From SIG291 sp045543455 (GTDB taxonomy: Bacteria; Bacillota; Clostridia; Lachnospirales; Lachnospiraceae): a stretch of DNA of 44,206 nucleotides. The DNA lies in NCBI GenBank assembly GCA_045543455.1, contig JAZQMK010000082.1:1-44206 (forward strand). Direction: 5' to 3'. The translations under genes were made by a program, and so were the position numbers. Below the pieces are notes generated by a model. The model searched no databases, was not told where the DNA came from, and saw nothing but the letters and a program-made list of their open reading frames with translations. Positions 6,457-14,370 of the stretch are shown here, piece after piece; within the stretch, counting starts at the first letter, position 1; every line of letters starts with the position of its first letter.

Positions 6457-6858
6457 ATGAAATTAAGAAAAAAAGTGTTAACAACAGTTTTAGCAATGAG
6501 CTTAATGCTTACATTTTGTGCAGTTCCAGCTATAGCAGCAGATTATAAGGCGGCATCTACAACAGCATCTGCACAAGGACATAGTTACTTTAAAAAAGCA
6601 TGGAAGGACTATGGATGTTTAAAAGTAGGCGATAAATATTACGATTTTACATATGGATATGATACTTGGATTACAAATGAAGATTATATCAATGATGTAT
6701 ATGTTCAAGATAAACAATCATCGACTTATTATGGTAAGATTGAAAATTCTGATGGAATTACCGATGTTACAAATAAGAAAAGTGATGGAAAAAAGACTAA
6801 TAAAGCAGATGTTAAACATACTAGTCCAACCGTTACGTATTATGTGTATGCTAGATAG
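6457..6858 (+). CDS. Secreted lactococcin-972-like bacteriocin precursor
   Basis: A 133-residue protein with a clear Sec signal peptide: MKLRKK, a hydrophobic core, and an AIA-A cleavage site near residue 28. The mature part of about 105 residues is rich in Tyr, Lys, Asp and Ser, with no cysteine pair, and its end 'KTNKADVKHTSPTVTYYVYAR' has the lysine-rich then YY layout of lactococcin 972 family proteins, which are Sec-exported and block septum formation through lipid II. Sequence similarity alone is weak. The call rests mainly on the next genes, a seven-to-eight-helix DUF1430-like protein and a matching ABC ATPase, which are the conserved lactococcin 972 neighbours. RBS AAGGAAGG. Transcribed behind a c-di-GMP riboswitch. 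Confidence 0.68.
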   Translation: MKLRKKVLTTVLAMSLMLTFCAVPAIAADYKAASTTASAQGHSYFKKAWKDYGCLKVGDKYYDFTYGYDTWITNEDYINDVYVQDKQSSTYYGKIENSDGITDVTNKKSDGKKTNKADVKHTSPTVTYYVYAR

Positions 6859-6868
6859 TTGAATAACA

Positions 6869-6896
6869 GAGGCAAGGTAAAACTTGCCTCATTTTT
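6869..6896 (+). terminator. Partial terminator after the bacteriocin gene
   Basis: GAGGCAAG (6869-6876) pairs perfectly with CTTGCCTC (6883-6890) and is followed by ATTTTT. It lies between the structural gene and the export/immunity genes, where leaky termination would give more precursor mRNA than transporter mRNA. Confidence 0.8.
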
Positions 6897-6918
6897 ATAA
6901 AAATGTGGAGATTGTAAA

Positions 6919-7425
6919 ATGAAAAAACAAAAAATATTGAAAATAGTAGGAATGATAGTATTACTAAGTTTTGTTATATACAATGTCATATGGTTTGCAA
7001 ATTGGAATTCATATAATAAGTATAAGAATTCTGTTGGATATGAAGCTGATACTAAAAGGTACTTTTGCACAGATTCAGAAGGATGTAGATATGCTGTTTT
7101 TGCACCGAATTACTTAAGCTTTGTAGGTAATCTTACTGTGGGAAACAATATATGGGAAGAACGAGGGGAACAAACAACTTGTAGTTTGATTATATGGCCA
7201 TTATTTATGGGAGGATATGAATTTGGAGTAAATTTATATGTCCCATTAAGAACAGATGATGAATTAGTATACAAGAGTTATTCATTTGTTTTAGATGAAA
7301 ATGGAAATAGTATATCCGATGAACTTACAGAGGATGAAAAAAAGATGTTAGATGAAAATACAGAAGTAATAAAAAAGATGTATAAAAAAGCATACGAAAT
7401 GTGGCAAATTGGTAAAGGTAAGTGA
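6919..7425 (+). CDS. Membrane-anchored protein of the bacteriocin locus
   Basis: A 168-residue protein with one N-terminal membrane anchor (about residues 9-28) and an outward-facing domain with two cysteines (FCTDSEGCRY, about residues 49-56) that could form a disulfide. The C-terminal third is a charged helix. I recognise no family. Its position between the secreted peptide and the DUF1430-like gene, and the fact that the next ATG lies four bases after its stop, make an immunity or export-accessory role plausible. Confidence 0.7.
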   Translation: MKKQKILKIVGMIVLLSFVIYNVIWFANWNSYNKYKNSVGYEADTKRYFCTDSEGCRYAVFAPNYLSFVGNLTVGNNIWEERGEQTTCSLIIWPLFMGGYEFGVNLYVPLRTDDELVYKSYSFVLDENGNSISDELTEDEKKMLDENTEVIKKMYKKAYEMWQIGKGK

Positions 7426-7429
7426 AAAT

Positions 7430-9352
7430 ATGTTTAATAAAGTAAAACTTTTAAAATTAATTATGCTGACAATTTTGATGTTTATAGTTTCAATAATTCC
7501 TAAAGAGTTATATCAAGGATATATGAATCAATATAATGATTTTTATGAAACAACATTTTATTTGCCTGAAGGTATGAATAAAGAAGAGATGCTTAATGAG
7601 TTAAATAAAACTGCAAATAAGCATAATATATACATATTTAAAATATGCGAAGAGGATATTAATATTTATACTACTACTATAGATGTTTATGCTAATGAAA
7701 AAATGTTAGATATTTTATCTAGGGAATATGAAATAGAAAAAGGAAGGCATGGAAGTTTATTTTCAGGTGAAACAAATATAAATTGTTATGATTTGTTTGA
7801 TATTTCAGATGAACTAATAGAGTCAGATGTTAAATACTATTTATATGGTGATAAACAAGCTATGATTAATTTCAAAGAGGACTTAGTTGATGTATATGCA
7901 GGAAGCTTTCCTAAAGAGGATGGATTTAATGACTTAGAGTCATATACAATGCTTCTAGTTGTGGCTTGGATATTTGTAATAATAGTATTGCTTCTTGTTA
8001 CAGTATATGATGCAATCTCTCAGAAAAAAGAGAATTTCTTGCGTTTTACCATGGGAGAACATATATGGATCGTATATGTAAAAAACATATTGTCGGATAC
8101 AGTTTATTTGATATTTTTATATGAGGTATTGAAGCTAATAATAAGCAGAACACTAGGAAACATAGTATTTGAAAGATATTCAGATATAATGTTTTTAATA
8201 ATGCTTATATTAAATGCAATATTTTTTGTTGCAGTATCGAAAATAGATTATAAAACTGGAACAGCAGATATGACCAGTGATAGTGGTGTTTTAAAATATA
8301 ACTATATCATTTCTGCGATTTGTATGATAATTTTATTAGTGAGTGTTACTTCTTGTGTTGAACTTATAGATATTTCGTTACAATATAAAAAGCAAGAAGA
8401 ATACTTTAGAACACATAAAGATTATAACTGGTATCAGAAAATACGAGTGGAAAACAAAGAACTTAATTTACAAAAATATTTAAATGAGTTTATATCAAAA
8501 AATGAAAAAGACTTTTTATATCTTTGCGAAGGAAGCGAAATAATAGAAGGCTCAAAAGAAGTGTTTTATGAGGCTAGTCTAGGTTCTAAAAAATATTTAC
8601 AAAGTAAGATAAAAGAATTGAATAGGGAACTTAATTCGCAGATATATATATTAATTAACAAAGATAATAATATTTCAAAAAAGGAATTGGAATATATAGT
8701 TGACTGGACAGATGCCAGTGAATATGAAGTTATATATTATACAGAGTCTATAGATATTGTTTATAGAATTTTTGAGGCAGAGCCCATAACAGAAATGGTT
8801 CACAATCCTGTAATTATCTTTTATAATGAAGATAATATAGATGAATCTACAGAAGGCAGTGTATATGAATTCTATTTAGGAATGGTGGATGGTTCAGAAG
8901 ATAAATGGGAGTCTTTTGCAAATGCTAGAAATATTACTTATGTAGAAACTAACGCGTGGGATTATTATTGCCATAGATGGGAATCTTTGTTAAGGACAAT
9001 AATTATAAATATTGTTATAATTGCAATGATGATGTTTATTTATTTATTAGTTTCATGTATGATAATAAATATGGAATTTAAAGTAAATGCCAAAGCATTA
9101 ATAATAAAAAAGATTTATGGCTGGAATATATTTGAACGTTTTGGAAAATTATATGGAAGTACCGCCATAATAAGTGGGACAGCTATAATTTTAATCACAT
9201 TTTTAAATTTATTTGTAATAGATGTAAATCTGAAATATATGTATGTTGCAGTACTATTAATCTTATGTATTCAATATGTTTTTATTACATGTCAGATTAT
9301 TTTATATGAGAAGAAAGATATGCAAGCTATCTTGAAAGGATGTAATATATGA
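7430..9352 (+). CDS. Bacteriocin-associated integral membrane protein (DUF1430-like)
   Basis: About 640 residues. One membrane segment at the N-terminus is followed by an extracytoplasmic stretch of about 140 residues, four segments around residues 175-320, a second extracytoplasmic region, and three segments near the C-terminus. Length and topology fit the 'bacteriocin-associated integral membrane (putative immunity)' proteins of lactococcin 972 loci, which act as the FtsX-like permease for the ATPase encoded next. The frame could open at a TTG at 7409, but the ATG at 7430 just after the upstream stop, with AAAGG before it, is preferred. The stop overlaps the next start as ATGA. Confidence 0.78.
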   Translation: MFNKVKLLKLIMLTILMFIVSIIPKELYQGYMNQYNDFYETTFYLPEGMNKEEMLNELNKTANKHNIYIFKICEEDINIYTTTIDVYANEKMLDILSREYEIEKGRHGSLFSGETNINCYDLFDISDELIESDVKYYLYGDKQAMINFKEDLVDVYAGSFPKEDGFNDLESYTMLLVVAWIFVIIVLLLVTVYDAISQKKENFLRFTMGEHIWIVYVKNILSDTVYLIFLYEVLKLIISRTLGNIVFERYSDIMFLIMLILNAIFFVAVSKIDYKTGTADMTSDSGVLKYNYIISAICMIILLVSVTSCVELIDISLQYKKQEEYFRTHKDYNWYQKIRVENKELNLQKYLNEFISKNEKDFLYLCEGSEIIEGSKEVFYEASLGSKKYLQSKIKELNRELNSQIYILINKDNNISKKELEYIVDWTDASEYEVIYYTESIDIVYRIFEAEPITEMVHNPVIIFYNEDNIDESTEGSVYEFYLGMVDGSEDKWESFANARNITYVETNAWDYYCHRWESLLRTIIINIVIIAMMMFIYLLVSCMIINMEFKVNAKALIIKKIYGWNIFERFGKLYGSTAIISGTAIILITFLNLFVIDVNLKYMYVAVLLILCIQYVFITCQIILYEKKDMQAILKGCNI

Positions 9353-9957
9353 TAGAGGTTAAAAATATATCAAAAGAATTTGATGGAAAGAAAATATTTG
9401 ATGAGTTTTCTTTAAATATTGATGATGGCGAATTTGTCGTTGTATTAGGCAAAAGTGGATGTGGAAAGACTACATTATTAAATATGATTGGTGCTATTGA
9501 GAATGTAGATAATGGAACTATATTAGTTGATAATAAGAATATAGGTGATAGAAAAAATAAGAAGGATTATTTTAGAGAGGGAGTAGGCTTTTTATTTCAG
9601 AATTATGCTCTTATAGATAATAAAACTGTGAAAGAAAACCTTGGGATTGTAAAAGGCAGATGTAAGAATGAAGTCACTGTAGAAGAGGCTTTGCAAAGAG
9701 TAGGCTTGGAAGAAAAAGCTGATGTAAAGGTGTATAAGCTGTCAGGAGGGGAACAGCAGAGAGTAGCAATAGCTAGATTGATGATTAAAAAATGTTCAGT
9801 AATTTTAGCTGATGAACCAACGGGTTCCCTAGATTGGGAAAATGGTCAAATAGTTATTGAGTTACTGAAAGAATTGCAAAAGCAGGGAAAAACTATAATT
9901 ATGGTTACCCATGATCTTAGATTGATGGAATATGGAACAAGAGTTATAAACTTATAA
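9349..9957 (+). CDS. ABC transporter ATPase, lactococcin-972 group
   Basis: A 202-residue stand-alone nucleotide-binding protein of the LolD/MacB type. Walker A is GKSGCGKTTL (about residues 34-43), the Q-loop FLFQNYALI, the signature LSGGEQQRVAIARL, Walker B VILADEPTGSLD, and the H-loop VTHD. Its length and close link to the DUF1430-like membrane protein, with a four-base ATGA overlap, match the two-component exporter/immunity transporters of lactococcin 972 loci. It would power the membrane protein at 7430. The operon ends at the terminator at 9976. Confidence 0.92.
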   Translation: MIEVKNISKEFDGKKIFDEFSLNIDDGEFVVVLGKSGCGKTTLLNMIGAIENVDNGTILVDNKNIGDRKNKKDYFREGVGFLFQNYALIDNKTVKENLGIVKGRCKNEVTVEEALQRVGLEEKADVKVYKLSGGEQQRVAIARLMIKKCSVILADEPTGSLDWENGQIVIELLKELQKQGKTIIMVTHDLRLMEYGTRVINL

Positions 9958-9975
9958 ACTGTTGTAGGCATTATG

Positions 9976-10019
9976 GCTTTATATGTCAGCTTAAATTGAC
10001 TGACATATAGAGCTTTTTT
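9976..10019 (+). terminator. Terminator hairpin, repeat copy 2
   Basis: GCTTTATATGTCAG (9976-9989) pairs with CTGACATATAGAGC (10000-10013) around the loop CTTAAATTGA and is followed by TTTTTT. It is the same element as 5856-5897, with one compensatory G-C to A-T change and one G-U wobble. Confidence 0.9.
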
Positions 10020-10031
10020 AAGTTAAAATTC

Positions 10032-10060
10032 TTGCGAAACAGGATGTTTTGAGCTATACT
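10032..10060 (+). promoter_or_regulatory. Promoter of the signalling operon
   Basis: TTGCGA at 10032-10037, a 17-base spacer and TATACT at 10055-10060. It lies just after the terminator of the bacteriocin locus and 50 bases before the protease gene. No riboswitch is seen here. Confidence 0.65.
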
Positions 10061-10110
10061 ATATTTATGTTGTAATATGATAAAATGATAGAATAAAGAG
10101 GAGAAAGATT

Positions 10111-12174
10111 ATGCAGAAGAAAAAGATGAACCCTGCCCTAATAGTGCTGTTGGCGATAATTGCCATAGCAGTGGCGGTAGGTTTAGGTGCAATTGGAGCA
10201 AAATTTCAAAATGCTGTATTGACAGGTTTTATAGAAGGCGCTGAAATAAATCAGAACGCTGAATTTAGTGATGACAAAAAAGATAATGAAAATAAAACTG
10301 AAGATAGTACAGAAGAGAAAACACAAAAACCTACGAAAGATTCAGGTGAAGAAAAAACTACGGCATCAGGAAATAATAATCAACAAGAGCTTTCTGATAT
10401 GACTGTAATTGTGTATATGATTGGTAGTAATCTGGAAAGAGAACACGGTTATGTAACTAGAGATATGCAAGAAATGATTGATGCTGATTTAGGCGACAAT
10501 CTTAATATAGTAATACAAGCCGGTGGTTGTAGTGATTGGCAGAACAGTACGTTAAAGGACGGAAATACACATCGTATTCTTATCAAGGACGCAGGCTATA
10601 AAGAATTAGCTAACTTAGGTAAGGTAAATATGACAAAGGAGGAGACACTGTCCGATTTTATTAAATTTGCAGTGTCTAAGTACCCTGCAAAAAAATATAC
10701 TTTAATTATGTGGAATCACGGTGGTGGTATCCCTATGTCATATGGTAGTGATGATATGTATCCGGGCCAAAACATGACAGATGTAGAATTAAAGGCAGCT
10801 CTTACTAAGGCAAATGTACATTTTGAAACAGTAGTATTTAATGCATGTTTAATGGGAACATTAGAGGTAGCAATGTCAGTTAAGGACCATGCAGACTATA
10901 TGGTAGCAGCAGAAAGCACAATACTTGGTGGCTTTACATATGAAAGATGGCTTGAGTATATAGCACAAAATCCTAATTCTTCGGCTAAAACTCATTGCAA
11001 AGTGCTTATGACTGATTATATGAATATGATTCAGCGTAACAAACTTGTAAGCTGTGTTTCTATGATTGACCTTTCTAAAATAAATAATGTTTATAAGGCA
11101 TATGACAATTATGCAGCTTCAGTATATACAAATATTATGCAAAATGGTTATGTAAATTATTGTAAAATGAGAAGCAGCTGTGGCGAATATAAAGGCTCAG
11201 ATTCAGTGGATTTAATAACTTTAGCTAATACATATAAGACCTCTAAGTCAACAGCGTTAGTAAATGCAGTAAAGGCAGCGGTAGTATATTCAGACAGTGA
11301 TTATTTGTATGGTCATGGACTTGCAGCATATTCTCCACATAAGGATATAAGTCTTTATACTAATGGGCGTAAGTCATTGGTTTCGCTTGGTTACAGTGAA
11401 AATATTTTAAACTACTATGATGCATATTGTAGTATAGCGCTTAAATATTCAGGTGACGCAAATGTAAACCGTTATGGTGGTACATGGTATGATGTGGCTG
11501 CCGTTAATGCAAATATTAGTTCTGGTCAGAAAACAGAGCCTGGCAAGTATAAGCTTAAAACAGCAGTAAAAAATGGATACAATGTAGTCGCACTTTCTGA
11601 TGATGACTGGAAGGTTGTTGATTCTGTAGAGATTGCAGTCTTACTTAAATCAGATAATGAATATCTTATGTTAGGTCAGGATTATCATTATGATTACGAT
11701 GCTGATAATTATATAAAAATAACATTGCCAGAAAACTGGGTACATATAAATGGTATGCCGGCTGCATATGTATGTGTTGATAAATATGAGAATGAAGAGA
11801 CTGGAAAATGGTCAGAATATGGTACTATATTTGCAAAATGCAACGGTAAAGATGTATTAATGATGGTATATTATTCAGATGAATATCCAAAGGGTATTAT
11901 TCTTGGATATGCTAATTATGATTTTGAAACTCAGACAGGAGAGTCATATATATACAGATTTAAGGATACAGATGTAATAAATCTTATTCATCCTATAATT
12001 GCAACAAATGGTAGCATAACATATAAAAATATAGCAAATGTAAATATAAAAGCATCTGACTTAAAGCTCACATATCAAAGTGTAAATTTTGAAGGATATT
12101 CTACTGCAGCTTATATAGAGGTTAAGGATATTTACGGTAACGAGTATCAGACAGGAATGTTTGAGTTTAACTAA
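10111..12174 (+). CDS. Clostripain-family cysteine protease (C11), membrane-anchored
   Basis: A 687-residue protein. An N-terminal membrane segment (about 9-28) is followed by a Glu/Lys/Thr-rich linker to about residue 92, then the C11 fold starting MTVIVYMIGSNLE. The catalytic pair is visible: His203 in WNHGGG and Cys246 in FNACLMG. The C-terminal 200 residues are beta-rich and of unknown role. C11 enzymes cleave after basic residues and are usually secreted or surface-exposed. It heads a six-gene operon with tight spacing (14 bases to the next gene). Maturation or degradation of an exported peptide, or generation of a signal, are possible roles but are inferred only from neighbourhood. Confidence 0.9.
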   Translation: MQKKKMNPALIVLLAIIAIAVAVGLGAIGAKFQNAVLTGFIEGAEINQNAEFSDDKKDNENKTEDSTEEKTQKPTKDSGEEKTTASGNNNQQELSDMTVIVYMIGSNLEREHGYVTRDMQEMIDADLGDNLNIVIQAGGCSDWQNSTLKDGNTHRILIKDAGYKELANLGKVNMTKEETLSDFIKFAVSKYPAKKYTLIMWNHGGGIPMSYGSDDMYPGQNMTDVELKAALTKANVHFETVVFNACLMGTLEVAMSVKDHADYMVAAESTILGGFTYERWLEYIAQNPNSSAKTHCKVLMTDYMNMIQRNKLVSCVSMIDLSKINNVYKAYDNYAASVYTNIMQNGYVNYCKMRSSCGEYKGSDSVDLITLANTYKTSKSTALVNAVKAAVVYSDSDYLYGHGLAAYSPHKDISLYTNGRKSLVSLGYSENILNYYDAYCSIALKYSGDANVNRYGGTWYDVAAVNANISSGQKTEPGKYKLKTAVKNGYNVVALSDDDWKVVDSVEIAVLLKSDNEYLMLGQDYHYDYDADNYIKITLPENWVHINGMPAAYVCVDKYENEETGKWSEYGTIFAKCNGKDVLMMVYYSDEYPKGIILGYANYDFETQTGESYIYRFKDTDVINLIHPIIATNGSITYKNIANVNIKASDLKLTYQSVNFEGYSTAAYIEVKDIYGNEYQTGMFEFN

Positions 12175-12188
12175 TTACACTGGAGAAA

Positions 12189-13286
12189 ATGCGTATGAAA
12201 AAAGTATTTATTATAGCATGTATTATATTTGCTGCCATAATTATTGGAATATTTGTTATTAATATATATGAAGCAGATACCAAGGTTACAGATGAGACTA
12301 CTAGGGTAGGACTTATTTTGAATGGTAGTGTTACAGATGGGAGCTGGAGCCAATCACATTACGATGGGATTAATAAAACAGCGATAGAGCTTAATCTTGA
12401 AATTATAAGCAGAGATAACGTTGAAGCGGATAAAGTCGAAGCTGTAATTGATGAGCTTATAGCAGATGGTTGCAAGATAATTATAGCCAATTCCATAGCA
12501 TTTAATGATGGCGTGGTTAAGGCGGCAGAAAAATATCCAGATATATATTTTTATCATGCCACAGGTGTAAGTAATGATAAGAATTTATGTACATATTTTG
12601 GAAGAATATATCAGATTAGGTATTTATGCGGTATTGTGGCAGGACTTCAGACTAAGACGGGAGAAATAGGATATGTTGCAACATTTCCTATTTCGGAAGT
12701 TAATAGAGGAATTAACGCATTTACCTTAGGTGTAAGGATGGTTAACCCAGAGGCTAAGGTGTATGTAAAATGGACTAATTCGTGGACTGATGATGATATT
12801 ACGGCAACTATGACTAATGAACTTTTAGATGCACATAACATTGATGTACTTACAATGCATACAGATTCATTAAAGGCTTTAGAAGTAGCCGATAAGAGAA
12901 ATGTATTATCTATCGGATATAATGTAGATAATAGTAAATTATATCCTAATACATTTTTAACAGCTGCAGTATGGGATTGGGAAAAATTTTATACGCCTAA
13001 CATTTTAAGATGTTTACAAGGTAAATTTGAAGGATATCATTATTGGGAGGGCGTTGAGACCGGTATAGTATCCATTGCATCGTTTTCAAATAAGGTAAAT
13101 CCCGGAGCAAGAACTATTATTGAAGACGCAATGGATAGGATGAATAAGGGTACCTTTGATGTGTTTTATGGACCAATCAAGGATCAGCAAGGCAATATAA
13201 GAATCGGTCTGGGCGAGAGTATGACTGATGATGCAATGTTAAATGAATTTGACTGGTATGTGGAAGGGGTGATAATCGATGAATAA
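12189..13286 (+). CDS. BMP/PnrA-type binding protein, membrane-anchored (1)
   Basis: About 365 residues. An N-terminal hydrophobic anchor without a lipobox cysteine is followed by a periplasmic-binding fold of the basic membrane protein (PnrA-like) family: RVGLILNGSVTDGSWSQSHY, YFGRIYQIRYLCGIVAGLQT, GYVATFPISEVNRGINAFTLG, and TAAVWDWEKFY. Family members bind purine nucleosides for ABC import. Here there is no importer; instead a paralogue and a histidine kinase follow in overlapping frames, which suggests a sensory use. An ATG two codons further in is an equally good start; TGGAG lies upstream. The 3' end overlaps the next gene by eight bases. Confidence 0.88.
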   Translation: MRMKKVFIIACIIFAAIIIGIFVINIYEADTKVTDETTRVGLILNGSVTDGSWSQSHYDGINKTAIELNLEIISRDNVEADKVEAVIDELIADGCKIIIANSIAFNDGVVKAAEKYPDIYFYHATGVSNDKNLCTYFGRIYQIRYLCGIVAGLQTKTGEIGYVATFPISEVNRGINAFTLGVRMVNPEAKVYVKWTNSWTDDDITATMTNELLDAHNIDVLTMHTDSLKALEVADKRNVLSIGYNVDNSKLYPNTFLTAAVWDWEKFYTPNILRCLQGKFEGYHYWEGVETGIVSIASFSNKVNPGARTIIEDAMDRMNKGTFDVFYGPIKDQQGNIRIGLGESMTDDAMLNEFDWYVEGVIIDE

Positions 13287-14370
13287 TAAACAAAAATGGC
13301 TTATTGTACTTGCTTTTTTTGTGCTTGGAATTATTATTGGAGTAATAATATTTACAGGATATAAAAAGGATTCAAAAACTAAAATAGGATTGATTGTCAC
13401 CGGAGAAATCTCGGATAACGGTTGGAATGGAGCTCATTATAAAGGCGTTGAAAGTGCCTGCGAACAGTTTGAGGTAGAACTTATAGTTGAAGAAAATATT
13501 CCGGAAGAAAAGGATGCTTGTAAAAAGGCTGTAGAACGACTTGTAAAAAAAGGCGTGGGTATGATTATTTTGTCAAGCTATGAATACCCAGTACTTTTAG
13601 AAGACTGTATTAGAGAGCATAAGGATATATCGTTTTATGGAATATCATCTGAGATTCAGACTGAAAATATGACATCATATTTTGGAAGAATGTATCAGGC
13701 AAGATATCTTGCAGGTGTTTTAGCAGGTTTAAAGAGTACAACAGGAAATATAGGATATGTGGCAGCTATGTCTAATTGTGAAGTTAACAGAGGTATTAAT
13801 GCATTTACCTTGGGTGTTAAAAGCGTTAATCCTGATGCAATAGTTCATGTATCATGGACAGGTTCCTGGGATGATGAAAATAAAGAGATAGAAGCAACCA
13901 ACGATTTAATAAATAATAAAGGAATAGATGTTATTACCTGTCATCAAAATCAGCCAAATGTGGTAAAAGCAGCTGATGCGGCAGGTATATATTCCATTGG
14001 ATATAATGAAACAACAAGTGGATTGTCAAATAAATATCTTACAGCCACTGTATGGGATTGGGAAAAGCTATATGTTCAGATTGTAAAGGAATATATGGAA
14101 AACAAAGCTAATAGTGTTGCAAGACATTGGTTTGGTATAGAAACAGGTGTTGTAAAGCTTTCAGAATATTCAAGAGAAATTACAATTCACGAAAAGCAGG
14201 TACTTAAAGAAAACGAAGAAGCATTGAAAAATGGTAAAAACATTTTTTCGGGAATTATTTATGATAGTACAGGTCAATTAAGATGCAACGAAGCAGAGTC
14301 CATAAGTGATGAAAATTTACTTAAAAAGATGGACTGGTATGTTGACGGAGTGATGATATATGAAAAGTAG
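13279..14370 (+). CDS. BMP/PnrA-type binding protein, membrane-anchored (2)
   Basis: 363 residues and clearly a paralogue of the preceding gene: the blocks IGLIVTGEISDNGWNGAHY, SYFGRMYQARYLAGVLAGL, NCEVNRGINAFTLGVKSVNP and ATVWDWEKLY match one for one, and both end in a 'DWYV.GV.I' motif. The N-terminus (about residues 8-28) is a membrane anchor, again without a lipobox. Its last 11 bases overlap the histidine kinase start, so translation is coupled. It probably arose by tandem duplication. A role as the ligand-binding partner of the kinase is inferred. Confidence 0.88.
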   Translation: MNNKQKWLIVLAFFVLGIIIGVIIFTGYKKDSKTKIGLIVTGEISDNGWNGAHYKGVESACEQFEVELIVEENIPEEKDACKKAVERLVKKGVGMIILSSYEYPVLLEDCIREHKDISFYGISSEIQTENMTSYFGRMYQARYLAGVLAGLKSTTGNIGYVAAMSNCEVNRGINAFTLGVKSVNPDAIVHVSWTGSWDDENKEIEATNDLINNKGIDVITCHQNQPNVVKAADAAGIYSIGYNETTSGLSNKYLTATVWDWEKLYVQIVKEYMENKANSVARHWFGIETGVVKLSEYSREITIHEKQVLKENEEALKNGKNIFSGIIYDSTGQLRCNEAESISDENLLKKMDWYVDGVMIYEK

